In this document: positions 8,171 to 18,771 of the stretch, piece after piece
Layout of the letters: every line of letters starts with the position of its first letter
Position numbering within the stretch: the first letter of the stretch is position 1
The notes under the pieces: model-generated
Database searches by the model: none
Told to the model about the DNA's origin: nothing
What the model saw: only the letters and a program-made list of their open reading frames with translations
Translations under genes and position numbers: made by a program
From: Acidobacteriota bacterium
Lineage (GTDB): Bacteria; Acidobacteriota; Holophagae; Holophagales; Holophagaceae
Assembly (NCBI GenBank): GCA_021794095.1
Contig: JAJYRN010000002.1
Span: 233,076 to 297,075 of the forward strand
DNA length: 64,000 nt
Direction of reading: 5' to 3'

Positions 8171-8587
8171 TCAGGGCGTCCCGGGCCCGATCGAATAGGA
8201 CTGGATCTTGCGGTGCTTCACCACAAAGATCCAGGTGGAGTTGGAGATCACCTGGCTCTGGATCCGGACCTTCGCCTGGATGGTGCCCCCCGAACGCCGG
8301 GGCGGCCCGAAGGTCACTTGGAGGTCGGGGCGTTTCTCCAGGGCGTTCTGGAGGTAGCGTTCGATCTGCGCCTTGTCCAGCGCGCCCGTGGTCGCATCCC
8401 TGAACTCCGCCTCGTCGTCCAGGCAGGCCATCATGCCGCGCAGGTCGTGCGCCTGGTACCGGTCAAGAAACCGGATCACCACCCGGGTGTCCGGGTCCGC
8501 CACCTCGGGATAGGTGGCCATGGGTCCATGGCAGGCTGCCAGCAGCAGCAGGGCGGACAACGGGAGAAGGGCACGCCGGACGTTCAT
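8171..8587 (-). CDS. Lipoprotein with an NTF2/SnoaL-like domain
   Basis: A 138-residue protein with a lipoprotein signal, LLPLSALLLLAACHG, giving a lipidated Cys at about residue 19. The rest looks like an NTF2-like cone fold: VIRFLDRYQAHDLRGMMACLDDEAEFRDATTG is the typical helical entrance, followed by strands. Such domains bind small ligands or act as partner modules. The predicted location is the periplasmic face of a membrane. The gene is probably monocistronic. Confidence 0.75.
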   Translation of the reverse strand: MNVRRALLPLSALLLLAACHGPMATYPEVADPDTRVVIRFLDRYQAHDLRGMMACLDDEAEFRDATTGALDKAQIERYLQNALEKRPDLQVTFGPPRRSGGTIQAKVRIQSQVISNSTWIFVVKHRKIQSYSIGPGTP

Positions 8588-8757
8588 GGGGCAACCTCGG
8601 GAAGGCTCGGGCGGATCGGGGTCTCAGGCGGGCGGGCGGGCGTCGCGGCCCTGGATCCGGAACGGGCCCTCAGCCTCGGATGCATTCTGATCTGCTGGTA
8701 TGCCCTCGGTTGGTCGTTTTGTGAGGCACTCTAAGGAGAAGCCGTTCCCGGCCAGGG

Positions 8758-8985
8758 TCAGGATGTCCTGGAGACCGAGGCCCCGTCCGTGACGGCATTG
8801 ATGATGGCCAGTTCCTGGAACTTCCGGTCCGTCGGGGATTGGGTGAGGATCTGGATGTCACAGCCTGCGGGTTTCGCCGGCCCGACGGATGGGGCGATCC
8901 GCGTGACATCCGTGGTGATGTGGGGTGCGACGGCGCAGCCTACCGTCAGGGCGAGCAGGCTGGCGCAGGCAAACAATGGGCGCAT
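8758..8985 (-). CDS. Short lipoprotein, possibly frameshifted
   Basis: A 75-residue protein beginning MRPLFACASLLALTVGCAVAP, a clear lipoprotein signal with Cys17. The start has GGAGG five bases upstream. The mature part (GCDIQILTQSPTDRKFQELAIINAVTDG) resembles a class of short outer-membrane lipoproteins that are normally longer. The frame stops soon after a G-run (CCCC on the plus strand, 8781-8784). One extra G there would continue the protein as GLGLQDILTLAGNGF. It may therefore be a frameshifted gene or a base-call error; the homology of the continuation is not established. Confidence 0.5.
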   Translation of the reverse strand: MRPLFACASLLALTVGCAVAPHITTDVTRIAPSVGPAKPAGCDIQILTQSPTDRKFQELAIINAVTDGASVSRTS

Positions 8986-9310
8986 GGCGTCCTCCATGGG
9001 ATGGGGTTCTGGAAGGTGAGGCAGAAGGCGACGTTCCTTGTTGCAGAATCGCGTGGACCGTTCCCGGGATGGGCCCACGATTGGAATTTCTTGAGAGCAA
9101 ACAGCCCTGAATCAAATTCAGTGCCAACCGGCGTGGGGTGCGACGCGGCGGACCCATCCTCGGCCCAGGCCCCCCTACCGGGGCCCTCAACCCCCAAAGG
9201 GCCACCGCCAAGAGGCCGAGGAAACCAAAGGCCAAGGCCCATTCCGTTCTTGGCGCCCGTGGCGTCTTGGCGGTGTAGGCTTGTCATTTCAGGTCGAACG
9301 GGGTTCCCGC
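8986..9310. other. Intergenic gap of 325 bp, no gene seen
   Basis: The gap separates the short lipoprotein from the DUF1801 gene, both on the minus strand. It should contain the lipoprotein promoter. A minus-strand ORF beginning MAFGFLGLLAVALWGL starts inside it, but it runs out of frame through the lipoprotein gene and turns arginine-rich, so it is rejected. No RNA gene, repeat or strong promoter was recognised. Composition becomes more mixed here than in the flanking coding DNA. Confidence 0.5.
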
Positions 9311-9727
9311 TCAGGCCTTCGTGCGCTTCGACGATGTGGCCTTGCCGGCCCGGTTGAGGGCCACGGCCGCGCGGACGAGGGCCTGGAAGGCGGCGGGGTC
9401 CACCGTTTCGCCCTCGCGGAGGTCCAGGGCCCGGCGCGTGTTCCCCTCCAGGCTCGCGTTGAAGAGCCGGGCCGGATCCGTCAGGGAGGCGCCCTTGGCG
9501 AAGGTGAGCTTCACCTTGTCCTTGTAGGCCTCGCCCGTGCACACAAGGCCGCCGCAGGACCAGACCGGCGTGGCCCACGTCCATTCCTCGACGAGGCCCG
9601 GATCCGCCCCGAGGATGAGCTGCCGCATCCGTCCCAGCGTCGCCCCCCGCCCGTCCCCCAGCTCCGCGATCCGCTGCGAGATGAGGTCCGAGGCCAGTGG
9701 ATCCGGGGCTGCGCTCAGCGGAGTCAT
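9311..9727 (-). CDS. DUF1801 (YdhG-like) protein
   Basis: A 138-residue soluble protein. The segment GATLGRMRQLILGADPGLVEEWTWATPVWSCGGLVC and the following KDKVKLTFAKGASLTDPARLFN match the DUF1801/YdhG fold, a small alpha/beta domain related to frataxin-like structures. The C-terminus is a lysine-rich tail (GKATSSKRTKA). The start at 9727 has GAGGTGACCCC before the ATG. Function is unknown. It is the last high-GC gene before the AT-rich island. Confidence 0.8.
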   Translation of the reverse strand: MTPLSAAPDPLASDLISQRIAELGDGRGATLGRMRQLILGADPGLVEEWTWATPVWSCGGLVCTGEAYKDKVKLTFAKGASLTDPARLFNASLEGNTRRALDLREGETVDPAAFQALVRAAVALNRAGKATSSKRTKA

Positions 9728-9779
9728 GGGGTCACCTCGAAGCGCCAGAAAGTTGCCATTAGGGCCATCAGAAGATAGC

Positions 9780-11385
9780 CGGGGACGGCTTCGGGGCAAA
9801 GGTAGGCTGGAAGCGGATCAGTATTTACGGCTTCCAACGGGGAGACGGAATAGAGGTTTGGCAGTAAGTGAAAGACTGCAACCAAGCATGTTCTGCCGAG
9901 GTGACAAATAAAGATGGAGGAGTTGTGTTGATCGACAATTCGCAGTGAATGACTGAGTGGTCATGGTGGTGTGGACGTTGGATTCTATTTAATTCCTACC
10001 GAATGAAGTGCAATGCCTTTCTAGCCAGCTGAATTTTTCGTTTAAGGAAATTCCGATCGGTGGATGAATCGAGGAACGTGTTTGCTTCATTCAGGGATTT
10101 GAAAAATTTAGCATTATGTATATGAAACCAAATTAAATTAACATAATAATATTGAAGTTGAAAACAGTGAATGCGAGCATTTTCGGAGTACTCACCTTTG
10201 TGAATATTTTCATTTCTAAACTCTCGAAGATGCTCGAGTATTTGACGATGAAAATCGCTATCTTTAAATAAAAATGCACAACGTCTAACGACTTTATCGT
10301 AATCAGCCTGTCCGGGGGACGTGAGACCTTCTATCGCACCCCAAAGTCTAAGAAATGCAGTGTTAGCATCAATATGATCGAGAGCGCGAACGTATTTTAT
10401 TAGTGAAGATGTGAGTTGTTCACCGAAGGCGGACTCCGATATTTGTTTTATGGCCAAACGAGATTTTAATGTGGATATCCTGGGCTTTTCGATGCGGAAT
10501 GGGGATGCTTCTGCGAACTCTGGCTCAAACCAAATACCATCAAACGCTGGCTCACCATTTGAGAAATGCAGTGTGTGCTCTCTGCCTACCCGTACAACAT
10601 TGATCGGTTCAAGTGACGGTTTTCCAAATGTGATTTTTAATCTTGAATTGCCCATTAGGCACCAAAAAGCGCGCTGTAGATCAAGTGATTTAAATGCTCT
10701 ATTTACTGCTGATGACGGTGATTTTGCTTTGACCTCAATAATAACTTTACAATATGATTCTGGATTAGTTGCTATATTATTGCCATATTTTTTTAATAAA
10801 TCATATCGTGAATTATATCGAGCAGGATAGTTTCCAAATAAAATGTGAAGTTTTGCGCCATTAATTTGTAAGCACTGGTTTGCTTTAGGACGTTCCATCG
10901 ATACTGATGTTAGAAAATTAAATATTTGTTCTTTCGATGCTAATTGTTCCTCTATCTCTCTGGTGATCGCCTTGAGAAAAGACTGAGGAGTGAGTTTCTC
11001 TCTTACCCTAATTAATCCCCGCCAGACTAAGGTTGATGGGCCGAGTTCAATGGCTACCTCAGAAAACTCGAGCATCGATTGTAGCGCAGGCAAATATTCT
11101 TCGACTACAAATCCAGAAAATGACATACCTCCTTCTGGATTAATCGAACGGATATTTTCAATATTTTTCAGAATTATTTCTGGCTTGAACCTTGAGCTTT
11201 TTTTCCAATTAACAAGCATGCGTCAACTCTGTGGTTATGAAGAGCCGCTTGATTGAGAATTAGGCGAGTCTATTACTGCTCACCAATTCGCCAGAACTGA
11301 AAATTGAGATTAGGGTCGATAGGTCCTACCTAGGAATAAACCCAGACGAACCGCCCCGTCAATCCCGATCTGGAGGGTGCTTCAG
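9780..11385. other. AT-rich genomic island
   Basis: From about 9800 to 11340 the base composition drops sharply. Runs such as TTTTTTTAATAAATC and codons like AAA, ATA and AGA are common, in contrast to the GC-rich third positions on both sides. The stretch holds one minus-strand gene (9996-11219) plus about 200 bp of AT-rich flank on each side. No integrase, transposase, tRNA or clear direct repeat was found at the edges. Composition and the isolated single gene suggest horizontal acquisition into the gap between the DUF1801 gene and pyrC. The borders are approximate. Confidence 0.7.
9996..11219 (-). CDS. Apea-like HEPN domain protein, possible ribonuclease
   Basis: A 407-residue protein with codon use unlike its neighbours. 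Residues 1-260 match no family I recognise. The C-terminal part, from about residue 270, is helical: LDHIDANTAFLRLWGAIEGL, then LEHLREFRNENIHKGEYS, then a long amphipathic helix. The RNENIH sequence (R335-H340) fits the R-X4-6-H active-site motif of HEPN ribonucleases, and the arrangement resembles the Apea-like HEPN group often seen in defence and toxin loci. There is no cysteine- or nucleotidyltransferase-type antitoxin next to it. The ribosome binding site is weak. Its RNase activity is an inference. Confidence 0.7.
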   Translation of the reverse strand: MLVNWKKSSRFKPEIILKNIENIRSINPEGGMSFSGFVVEEYLPALQSMLEFSEVAIELGPSTLVWRGLIRVREKLTPQSFLKAITREIEEQLASKEQIFNFLTSVSMERPKANQCLQINGAKLHILFGNYPARYNSRYDLLKKYGNNIATNPESYCKVIIEVKAKSPSSAVNRAFKSLDLQRAFWCLMGNSRLKITFGKPSLEPINVVRVGREHTLHFSNGEPAFDGIWFEPEFAEASPFRIEKPRISTLKSRLAIKQISESAFGEQLTSSLIKYVRALDHIDANTAFLRLWGAIEGLTSPGQADYDKVVRRCAFLFKDSDFHRQILEHLREFRNENIHKGEYSENARIHCFQLQYYYVNLIWFHIHNAKFFKSLNEANTFLDSSTDRNFLKRKIQLARKALHFIR

Positions 11386-11389
11386 GGCC

Positions 11390-12682
11390 TCAGCCCCACA
11401 CCCGCTTGCCGCCCACCCAGGTGCCGAGGATCTTGCCGGGGAGGGTCCAGCCTTTGAAGGGGGTGTTGTAGGACTTGGACTGGATGAAGGCGCGGTCCAC
11501 CTGGACCTGCTGGGCCGGGTCGAAGAGGACGATGTCGGCGGGGGCGCCGGGCTTCAGGGTGCCGAGGCCCCGGCGGTCGAGGTGGAAGAGGCGAGCGGGG
11601 CTGCTGGTCAGCAGTTCAAGGGCGCGGGCCAGGGAGATGACCTTGCGGTTCACCAGCAGCTCCAGGGTGAGGGGCAGGGCGGTCTCCAGGCCGATGACGC
11701 CGAAGGCGGCGATGGGCAGCTCCACCTCCTTATCGTCCCAGCTGTGGGGCGCGTGGTCCGTGGCGATGGCATCCACGGTGCCATCCGCCAGGGCTTCCAG
11801 CACGGCCTGGATATCGGCCTCGCTGCGCAGGGGCGGGTTCATCTTGTAGTCGCTGTCGAACTTCATCAGCTCCTTGTCCGACAGGGCGAAGTGGTGGGGC
11901 GTCACCTCGCAGGTGACGTTCAGGCCCCGGGCCTTGGCCTCGCGCACCAGGCGCAGGCTGCCCTTGGTGCTGAGGTGGGCCAGGTGCAGGTGGCCGCCGG
12001 TGTGCTCGGCCAGGATGATGTCCCGGGCCACCATCGCTTCTTCGGCTGCGGCGGGGATGCCCAGGCAGCCGAGGGAGGCGCTCACGGTGCCCTCGTGCAT
12101 GTAGCCCTTGCCGACCAGATCCTTGTCCTCCTCGTGGGCCACCACGGGAACCTCCAGCCAGCGGGTGTATTCCAGCGCCCGGCGCATGAGGGAGGCGTTG
12201 GACACGGGCTGTCCATCATCCGAAAAGGCCACGCAACCGGCGGCCTTCAACGTGCCCATGTCGGCCAGCTCCTCACCCTTCATCTCGCGGCTGACGGTCC
12301 CGATGGGGAAGTAGCGGCAGAGGTCCGCCTTCGCGGCCCGGGTGAGCATCAGCTCGGTGATGGCCACGCTGTCGTTCACGGGCTTGGTGTTCGCCATGGC
12401 GCACACGGCTGTGAAACCGCCTGCCACCGCCGCCCGGCTGCCGGTCTCGATGCTTTCCTTGCGGGTCTGCCCCGGCTCGCGGAAGTGCACATGCAGATCC
12501 ACCAAGCCCGGCGCCAGGATGGCCCCGCCGCCATCCACGACATCGGCGCCCTGGGCCTGGGGGTGGGACGCGGCGTCCGCCCCCAGGGCGACCACGTTCC
12601 CCTCCGCCACGAGAAGGGCGCCCGGGGCGTCCAGGGACTGCGCGGGATCCACGATGCGGACATTCGAGATGAGCAGGGACAT
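11390..12682 (-). CDS. pyrC: Dihydroorotase, class I
   Basis: A 430-residue amidohydrolase of the third step of pyrimidine synthesis, cyclising carbamoyl aspartate to dihydroorotate. The first zinc ligands are in LVDLHVHFREPGQTRKE, with the usual MANTKP segment after it. The catalytic-loop aspartate is in ATDHAPHSWDDKE. The start at 12682 has GGAG upstream and drops five residues from the ORF. No other pyr gene lies in the window. It is downstream of an acyl-CoA dehydrogenase gene by 96 bp on the same strand. Confidence 0.92.
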   Translation of the reverse strand: MSLLISNVRIVDPAQSLDAPGALLVAEGNVVALGADAASHPQAQGADVVDGGGAILAPGLVDLHVHFREPGQTRKESIETGSRAAVAGGFTAVCAMANTKPVNDSVAITELMLTRAAKADLCRYFPIGTVSREMKGEELADMGTLKAAGCVAFSDDGQPVSNASLMRRALEYTRWLEVPVVAHEEDKDLVGKGYMHEGTVSASLGCLGIPAAAEEAMVARDIILAEHTGGHLHLAHLSTKGSLRLVREAKARGLNVTCEVTPHHFALSDKELMKFDSDYKMNPPLRSEADIQAVLEALADGTVDAIATDHAPHSWDDKEVELPIAAFGVIGLETALPLTLELLVNRKVISLARALELLTSSPARLFHLDRRGLGTLKPGAPADIVLFDPAQQVQVDRAFIQSKSYNTPFKGWTLPGKILGTWVGGKRVWG

Positions 12683-12778
12683 GGGGGCTCCAACCATGGG
12701 ATCCAGTCTAACGGGCCGCGGCCCGGGAGGGGCCCGGGCCGCGGTGGATCGTGGAGGGTGCGGGGGCTCGGGAGGGCG

Positions 12779-14617
12779 CTACAGCACCGCCTCCATGGGC
12801 GACACATCCCCGGCCTGGATGGCCACCGCCAGGGCCTGGACCTGGGGCAGGGCCCGGTGGGCGAAGGTGAGGGCCGCCTGGACCTTGTTCTGGTAGAACG
12901 CGGCTTCGGGGCTGGCTTCGAACAGCGCGGTCCGCGCCGCCGTGTCCCCGGCCGCCACGCCGCGTTCGGCCAGGAGGGCGTCGAGCTTCCCGGAGGCCAC
13001 GCGGGCCTGCTGGAGCAGGAAGAGCCCGCCGAAGACATGGCCCAGCATGTCGAGAATGGGCACGGCGTTGAGGATGCTCAGCAAGGCACCATCGGGGCGG
13101 GCCGGGAGATCCCGCAGTACCTCGCCCGTGGTTTTCAGGGCGCTGCCGAGCTGCTTGGCCGAGGCGCCGAGGAGGGGGTCGTTTCCGAGGCTGGCGACGG
13201 TCTCCGCGGCCAGGGCGAAGAGCTGCTTCAAGGGCCGCCCATCCTGCATGCGGAACTTGCGCCCCACCAGATCAAGGGCCTGGATGCCGTTGGTGCCTTC
13301 GTAGATGGAGGCGATCTTGGCATCGCGGAGGTACTGTTCAGCGGGGTATTCCATGGTGTAGCCGTAGCCGCCGTAGGTCTGGAGGGCCCACTCGGTGATG
13401 CGGAAGCCCCAGTCGGAACACCAGGCCTTGCAGATGGGCGTGAACAGCTCGACGAAGCCCTGCCAGTGGTCGCGGGCCTCGCCCTGGCTGGCGTGGGCCA
13501 TGTCCATGCACCAGCCGGTGTAGGAGGCCAGGGCGCGCATGGCCTGGAGGTAGGCGGACTGCATGAGCAGGGAGCGGCGCACATCGGGATGCTGGACGAT
13601 GGGGGCCGGTCCGGCGCCCGCCGTCTTGTTGGAGAAGAGCTTGCCCTGGAGGCGTTCCCGGGCATATGCCAGGGCGGCCTTGTGCGCGGCGGCGGCGATG
13701 GCGAGGCCCTGCACGCCCACTTCGTAGCGCGCGGCGTTCATCATCTGGAACATGAGGGGCAGGCCCTGGCCTTCGGTGCCGAGGAGGAAGCCCTGGCTGC
13801 CCGAGGAGGAACCGAACACCAGGCTGCACGTGGGCGAGCCGTGGATGCCCAGCTTGTGCTCGATGCCCGCGCAGAGGACATCGTTGGACGCGCCCAGGGA
13901 GCCATCGGCGTTCACGCGCACCTTGGGCACCACGAAGAGGCTGAGGCCCTTGGGACCGGCGGGAGCGCCCGCCACCCGCGCCAGCACGGCGTGGATGATG
14001 TTGGGGGTGAGATCATGCTCGCCGCTGGTGATGAAGATCTTCTCGCCCGTGATGCGGTAGCTGCCATCGGGCTGCTTCTCGGCCTTCGTCTTGATCTCGC
14101 CCAGGTCGCTGCCCGCGCCGGCTTCGGTGAGGCACATGGTGCCGGTCCAGGCGCCGGTGTACATCTTCTCGCAGTAGGTGGCCTTGAGCTCCTCGCTGCC
14201 GAAGGTCTCGATGAGGTGCGCGGCGCCGCGGCTGAGGAGGATCTGGAGGCCCAGGGCCACGTTGGCGCCCATCATGAATTCGCTGATGCCGGTGCCCACG
14301 GCTTCGGGCAGGCCCATGCCGCCGTATTCGGGATTCATGGTGGGCCCGATCCAGCCGCCCTCGGCGAGATCCTGGTAGGCCTCGGCGAAGCCTGCGGGGA
14401 GGGTCACCCGGCCGCCCTCGTAGCGCGCGCCCACCCGGTCGCCCACTTCGTTGCAAGCGGCCACGTTGCCGCGGCAGACCTTCAACGCCTCGTCGAGCAC
14501 CATCCCCAGTTGCTCGCGGTCGAATTCCCGGAAGGGCTCGGCGGCCAGGACCGAATCGAGGTCCAGCCACTCGAAGAGGTTGAACTTGATGTCGCGGGCA
14601 TCGTCGAGGTACTTCAT
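12779..14617 (-). CDS. Acyl-CoA dehydrogenase, long 612-residue type
   Basis: An FAD-dependent enzyme introducing the alpha-beta double bond in beta-oxidation. The FAD/substrate segments LTEAGAGSDLG and ITGEKIFITSGEHDL lie near residues 160-200. The C-terminal domain carries RDAKIASIYEGTNGIQALDLVGRK, which includes the catalytic-glutamate loop. At 612 residues it belongs to the long bacterial type with an extra helical C-terminal domain rather than the 380-residue short type. It lies 99 bp downstream of an acyl-CoA synthetase gene, so the two likely act in sequence on the same acyl chain. Confidence 0.93.
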   Translation of the reverse strand: MKYLDDARDIKFNLFEWLDLDSVLAAEPFREFDREQLGMVLDEALKVCRGNVAACNEVGDRVGARYEGGRVTLPAGFAEAYQDLAEGGWIGPTMNPEYGGMGLPEAVGTGISEFMMGANVALGLQILLSRGAAHLIETFGSEELKATYCEKMYTGAWTGTMCLTEAGAGSDLGEIKTKAEKQPDGSYRITGEKIFITSGEHDLTPNIIHAVLARVAGAPAGPKGLSLFVVPKVRVNADGSLGASNDVLCAGIEHKLGIHGSPTCSLVFGSSSGSQGFLLGTEGQGLPLMFQMMNAARYEVGVQGLAIAAAAHKAALAYARERLQGKLFSNKTAGAGPAPIVQHPDVRRSLLMQSAYLQAMRALASYTGWCMDMAHASQGEARDHWQGFVELFTPICKAWCSDWGFRITEWALQTYGGYGYTMEYPAEQYLRDAKIASIYEGTNGIQALDLVGRKFRMQDGRPLKQLFALAAETVASLGNDPLLGASAKQLGSALKTTGEVLRDLPARPDGALLSILNAVPILDMLGHVFGGLFLLQQARVASGKLDALLAERGVAAGDTAARTALFEASPEAAFYQNKVQAALTFAHRALPQVQALAVAIQAGDVSPMEAVL

Positions 14618-14716
14618 GGTTCCTCCTGGAAAAGGCTGTCCTGCTTCATTCTCGACACGAATCCCCTCCCCACCAATACCTGTCCTGGGGTAAGTTGCGA
14701 ACCGTGGCGGCTGAGA

Positions 14717-16393
<1,677 letters not shown>

Positions 16394-16520
16394 TGGATCC
16401 TCCGGTTAGGAATGGTGCCTCCAACTCTAGAGACCCATCGCGTATTCGTCCAGGGCGCCGTCGGGCCCTGCTGGGATTGGCAAGATTCGAAGGAATCGCA
16501 GGGGAGACTCAATCAATGGC

Positions 16521-16548
16521 TTGACAACCTCGCATCAAGTAGTAGCCT
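16521..16548 (+). promoter_or_regulatory. Possible sigma-70 promoter of the porin-acs locus
   Basis: A perfect TTGACA (-35) at 16521-16526 is followed after 16 bp by TAGCCT at 16543-16548, a weak -10. It sits 46 bp before the porin start, in the divergent gap with the acyl-CoA synthetase. The -35 match is strong and the -10 poor, so the call is tentative. Confidence 0.35.
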
Positions 16549-16593
16549 CCGGCCAAGTCATCAACCCCCAACCCACCCATCTAGGAGGACCCC

Positions 16594-17733
16594 ATGAAGG
16601 GAATCCACCGTCGTCTCGTTGTAGGCGCAGGGCTTCTGGCTGCGCTTCCGGTCGCAGCCCAGGGCTTGGCCCTCAAGGCGTCTGACGCCACGCTGAAATT
16701 CGGTTTCCTCTTCCAGCCCCAGTACGAGGCGGCAGGAAATCCCACCCTGGATGGCACCAGCCAGAACCTGTTCATGCGCCGGATGCGACTGTACATGGTC
16801 GGTTCCTATGGCGACAAGTGGGGGATCTGGATTGATACCGACAGCCCCAACATGGGCAAGAGCAACCCCGATGGCAGCCGGGTCAACATGAGCCCTAGCG
16901 GCAACCTGGTGCTGCAGGATGCCTATATCACCTACAACTTCACCCCGAACCTGCACCTGGATGCGGGCTTGACCATTCCGCCCCTGTCCCACCAGGGCAA
17001 CCAGGGCGCCACCAGCCTCCTCAGCGTGGACTACGGCGCCTATGACTTCCTGAACAATGCCGGACTGGCCAACAACACCATCCGGGACACGGGCCTGCTG
17101 CTGCGCGGCCTGGCCTGGAATCACCTGGACTACCGCGTCTCCGTGATGCAGGGCAAGCGGGTGCCGGAGCTCGCCAATGCGCCGAATCCCGTCCTGGACC
17201 ATGTGGCCTCGAACAACGCCATGCGCGTATCCGGCCGCGTTCAGTACAACTTCTTCGATGCGGAGGCCACCGCCAACGCCTACTACGCGGGCACCTACTT
17301 CGGCACCAAGCGCATTTTCTCCGTGGGCATCGGCCACGACCGCCAGGATGACTACAAGGCCACCGCCATGGACGTGTTCTTCGATTGGCCCGTGGGCAGC
17401 GATTCGGTGACCTTCCAGGCCGATCACTGGAACTGGGATGGTGGCACCTGGATCCCCACCCTGACCAAGCGCAACACCCTGTTCAGCGAAGCGGGCTACC
17501 GGTTCTCGGCGACGGAACTTGAACCCTTCCTCCGCTACGAATTCCAGCACCCGGATGTCGAGACCAAGGCCGCGCCCAAGGAGGACCGCGTGGGTGGAGG
17601 CCTCATCTGGTGGATCAAGGGCCACACTTCCAACCTCAAGGTGCAGTACCTCCGCGTGCAGCCTTCTGCCCCCGGAGTGACCTTCAACGACTACAATCTG
17701 GTGAACATCCAGCTCCAGTTCTTCTATATGTAG
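16594..17733 (+). CDS. Outer-membrane porin
   Basis: A 379-residue protein with a signal peptide (RLVVGAGLLAALPVAAQG) and alternating beta-strand character throughout. The sequence KFGFLFQPQYEAAG, then RRMRLYMVGSYGDKWGIWIDTD, resembles porins of the phosphate-selective O/P-like class. It lacks the usual terminal phenylalanine but ends in the aromatic LQFFYM. AGGAGG lies six bases before the ATG. It is 20 bp upstream of an MBL gene and heads the acyl-activation locus, suggesting uptake of a small organic acid across the outer membrane. The substrate is an inference. Confidence 0.8.
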   Translation: MKGIHRRLVVGAGLLAALPVAAQGLALKASDATLKFGFLFQPQYEAAGNPTLDGTSQNLFMRRMRLYMVGSYGDKWGIWIDTDSPNMGKSNPDGSRVNMSPSGNLVLQDAYITYNFTPNLHLDAGLTIPPLSHQGNQGATSLLSVDYGAYDFLNNAGLANNTIRDTGLLLRGLAWNHLDYRVSVMQGKRVPELANAPNPVLDHVASNNAMRVSGRVQYNFFDAEATANAYYAGTYFGTKRIFSVGIGHDRQDDYKATAMDVFFDWPVGSDSVTFQADHWNWDGGTWIPTLTKRNTLFSEAGYRFSATELEPFLRYEFQHPDVETKAAPKEDRVGGGLIWWIKGHTSNLKVQYLRVQPSAPGVTFNDYNLVNIQLQFFYM

Positions 17734-17753
17734 ACCCACCCGGAGAGGCCCCC

Positions 17754-18677
17754 ATGATGTCCAGCGATGCCCAGGGTCCAGTGAATCTGCTGGATCTGAA
17801 ATTCCAGGCTGAGGGAACCGTGGGGGCCTTTCTGGTGCGCACCAGCGCGGGTCCGGCGCTGGTCGAAACGGGGCCAGAATCCCTGTACGGGAACCTCGAG
17901 GCCGCTGTGCAGGCCCAGGGCTTCGCCCTGGAAGATATTCGGCACGTCTTCGTGACCCACATCCACCTGGATCACGCCGGCGCGGCCTGGCGATTGGCGC
18001 AGCACGGCGCGCAGATCTATGTCCACCCCTCCGGCGCCGCGCACATGGTGGATCCCAGCAAGCTGCTGGGTTCCGCCCGCCGCATCTACGGCGAGTCCAT
18101 GGAGCCGCTCTGGGGGCGGCTGGAACCCATCCCAGCCGAGCGCATCACCACCCTCGAGGATGGTGCGACGGTGCGACTGGGGGATGCGGCCATTCAGGCC
18201 CTCCATACGCCGGGACACGCCATCCACCACATCACCTACCGCCTGGAGGATGGCCTCTTCACGGGGGATGTGGGTGGCATCCGCATCGGGGATGGGCCGG
18301 TGATCCCGCCTTTCCCCCCTCCGGACATTGACCTGGAGGCCTGGACCGCCTCCATCGCCCGCATGCGCTCTGTGCATCCGGCCTGCCTCTATCCCACCCA
18401 CTTCGGCATCAAGCGCGATGCGGCGGCCCATTTTGATTCCCTGGAGGACAACCTCCACCGCATCGCTGACTGGGTGAAGGCCCAGATGATGGTGGAGGGC
18501 GCCTCCGAAGCGTCCCTGATTCCGCCCTTTCAGGCCTTCGTGAATGGGCTGCTGGCGGAACACGGCCTTCCGGAGGATGTGATCCAGGACTACGAAATCG
18601 CCGATCCCGCCTTCATGAGCGTCCAGGGCCTGCTGCGGTACTGGCGCAAGCGGGACCTCTCGGCCTCCCTGACCTGA
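17754..18677 (+). CDS. MBL-fold metallo-hydrolase
   Basis: A 307-residue protein. The metal ligands are in FVTHIHLDHAGAAW (HxHxDH), the later histidine in LHTPGHAIHHITY, and the aspartate in GLFTGDVGGIRIG. These define an MBL-fold hydrolase, likely of thioester or ester type. The start at 17754 was chosen because the domain begins immediately. Its position between the porin and the acyl-CoA synthetase suggests a thioesterase or lactonase role in the same pathway, but nothing in the sequence settles the substrate. Confidence 0.85.
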   Translation: MMSSDAQGPVNLLDLKFQAEGTVGAFLVRTSAGPALVETGPESLYGNLEAAVQAQGFALEDIRHVFVTHIHLDHAGAAWRLAQHGAQIYVHPSGAAHMVDPSKLLGSARRIYGESMEPLWGRLEPIPAERITTLEDGATVRLGDAAIQALHTPGHAIHHITYRLEDGLFTGDVGGIRIGDGPVIPPFPPPDIDLEAWTASIARMRSVHPACLYPTHFGIKRDAAAHFDSLEDNLHRIADWVKAQMMVEGASEASLIPPFQAFVNGLLAEHGLPEDVIQDYEIADPAFMSVQGLLRYWRKRDLSASLT

Positions 18678-18771
18678 AGCGCGAGGGGAGCGCCATACCT
18701 TCTGTGCCCCTGGCGCAGGCCATGGGGTGCCGGAGCGGACCCAAGACAGCACGTCCGACAAGGAGATCCAC

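Noticed and set aside
9780-11385. Prophage or integrative element reading of the AT-rich island
   Set aside because: No integrase, transposase, tRNA target or flanking direct repeats were seen. Only the compositional change supports transfer.
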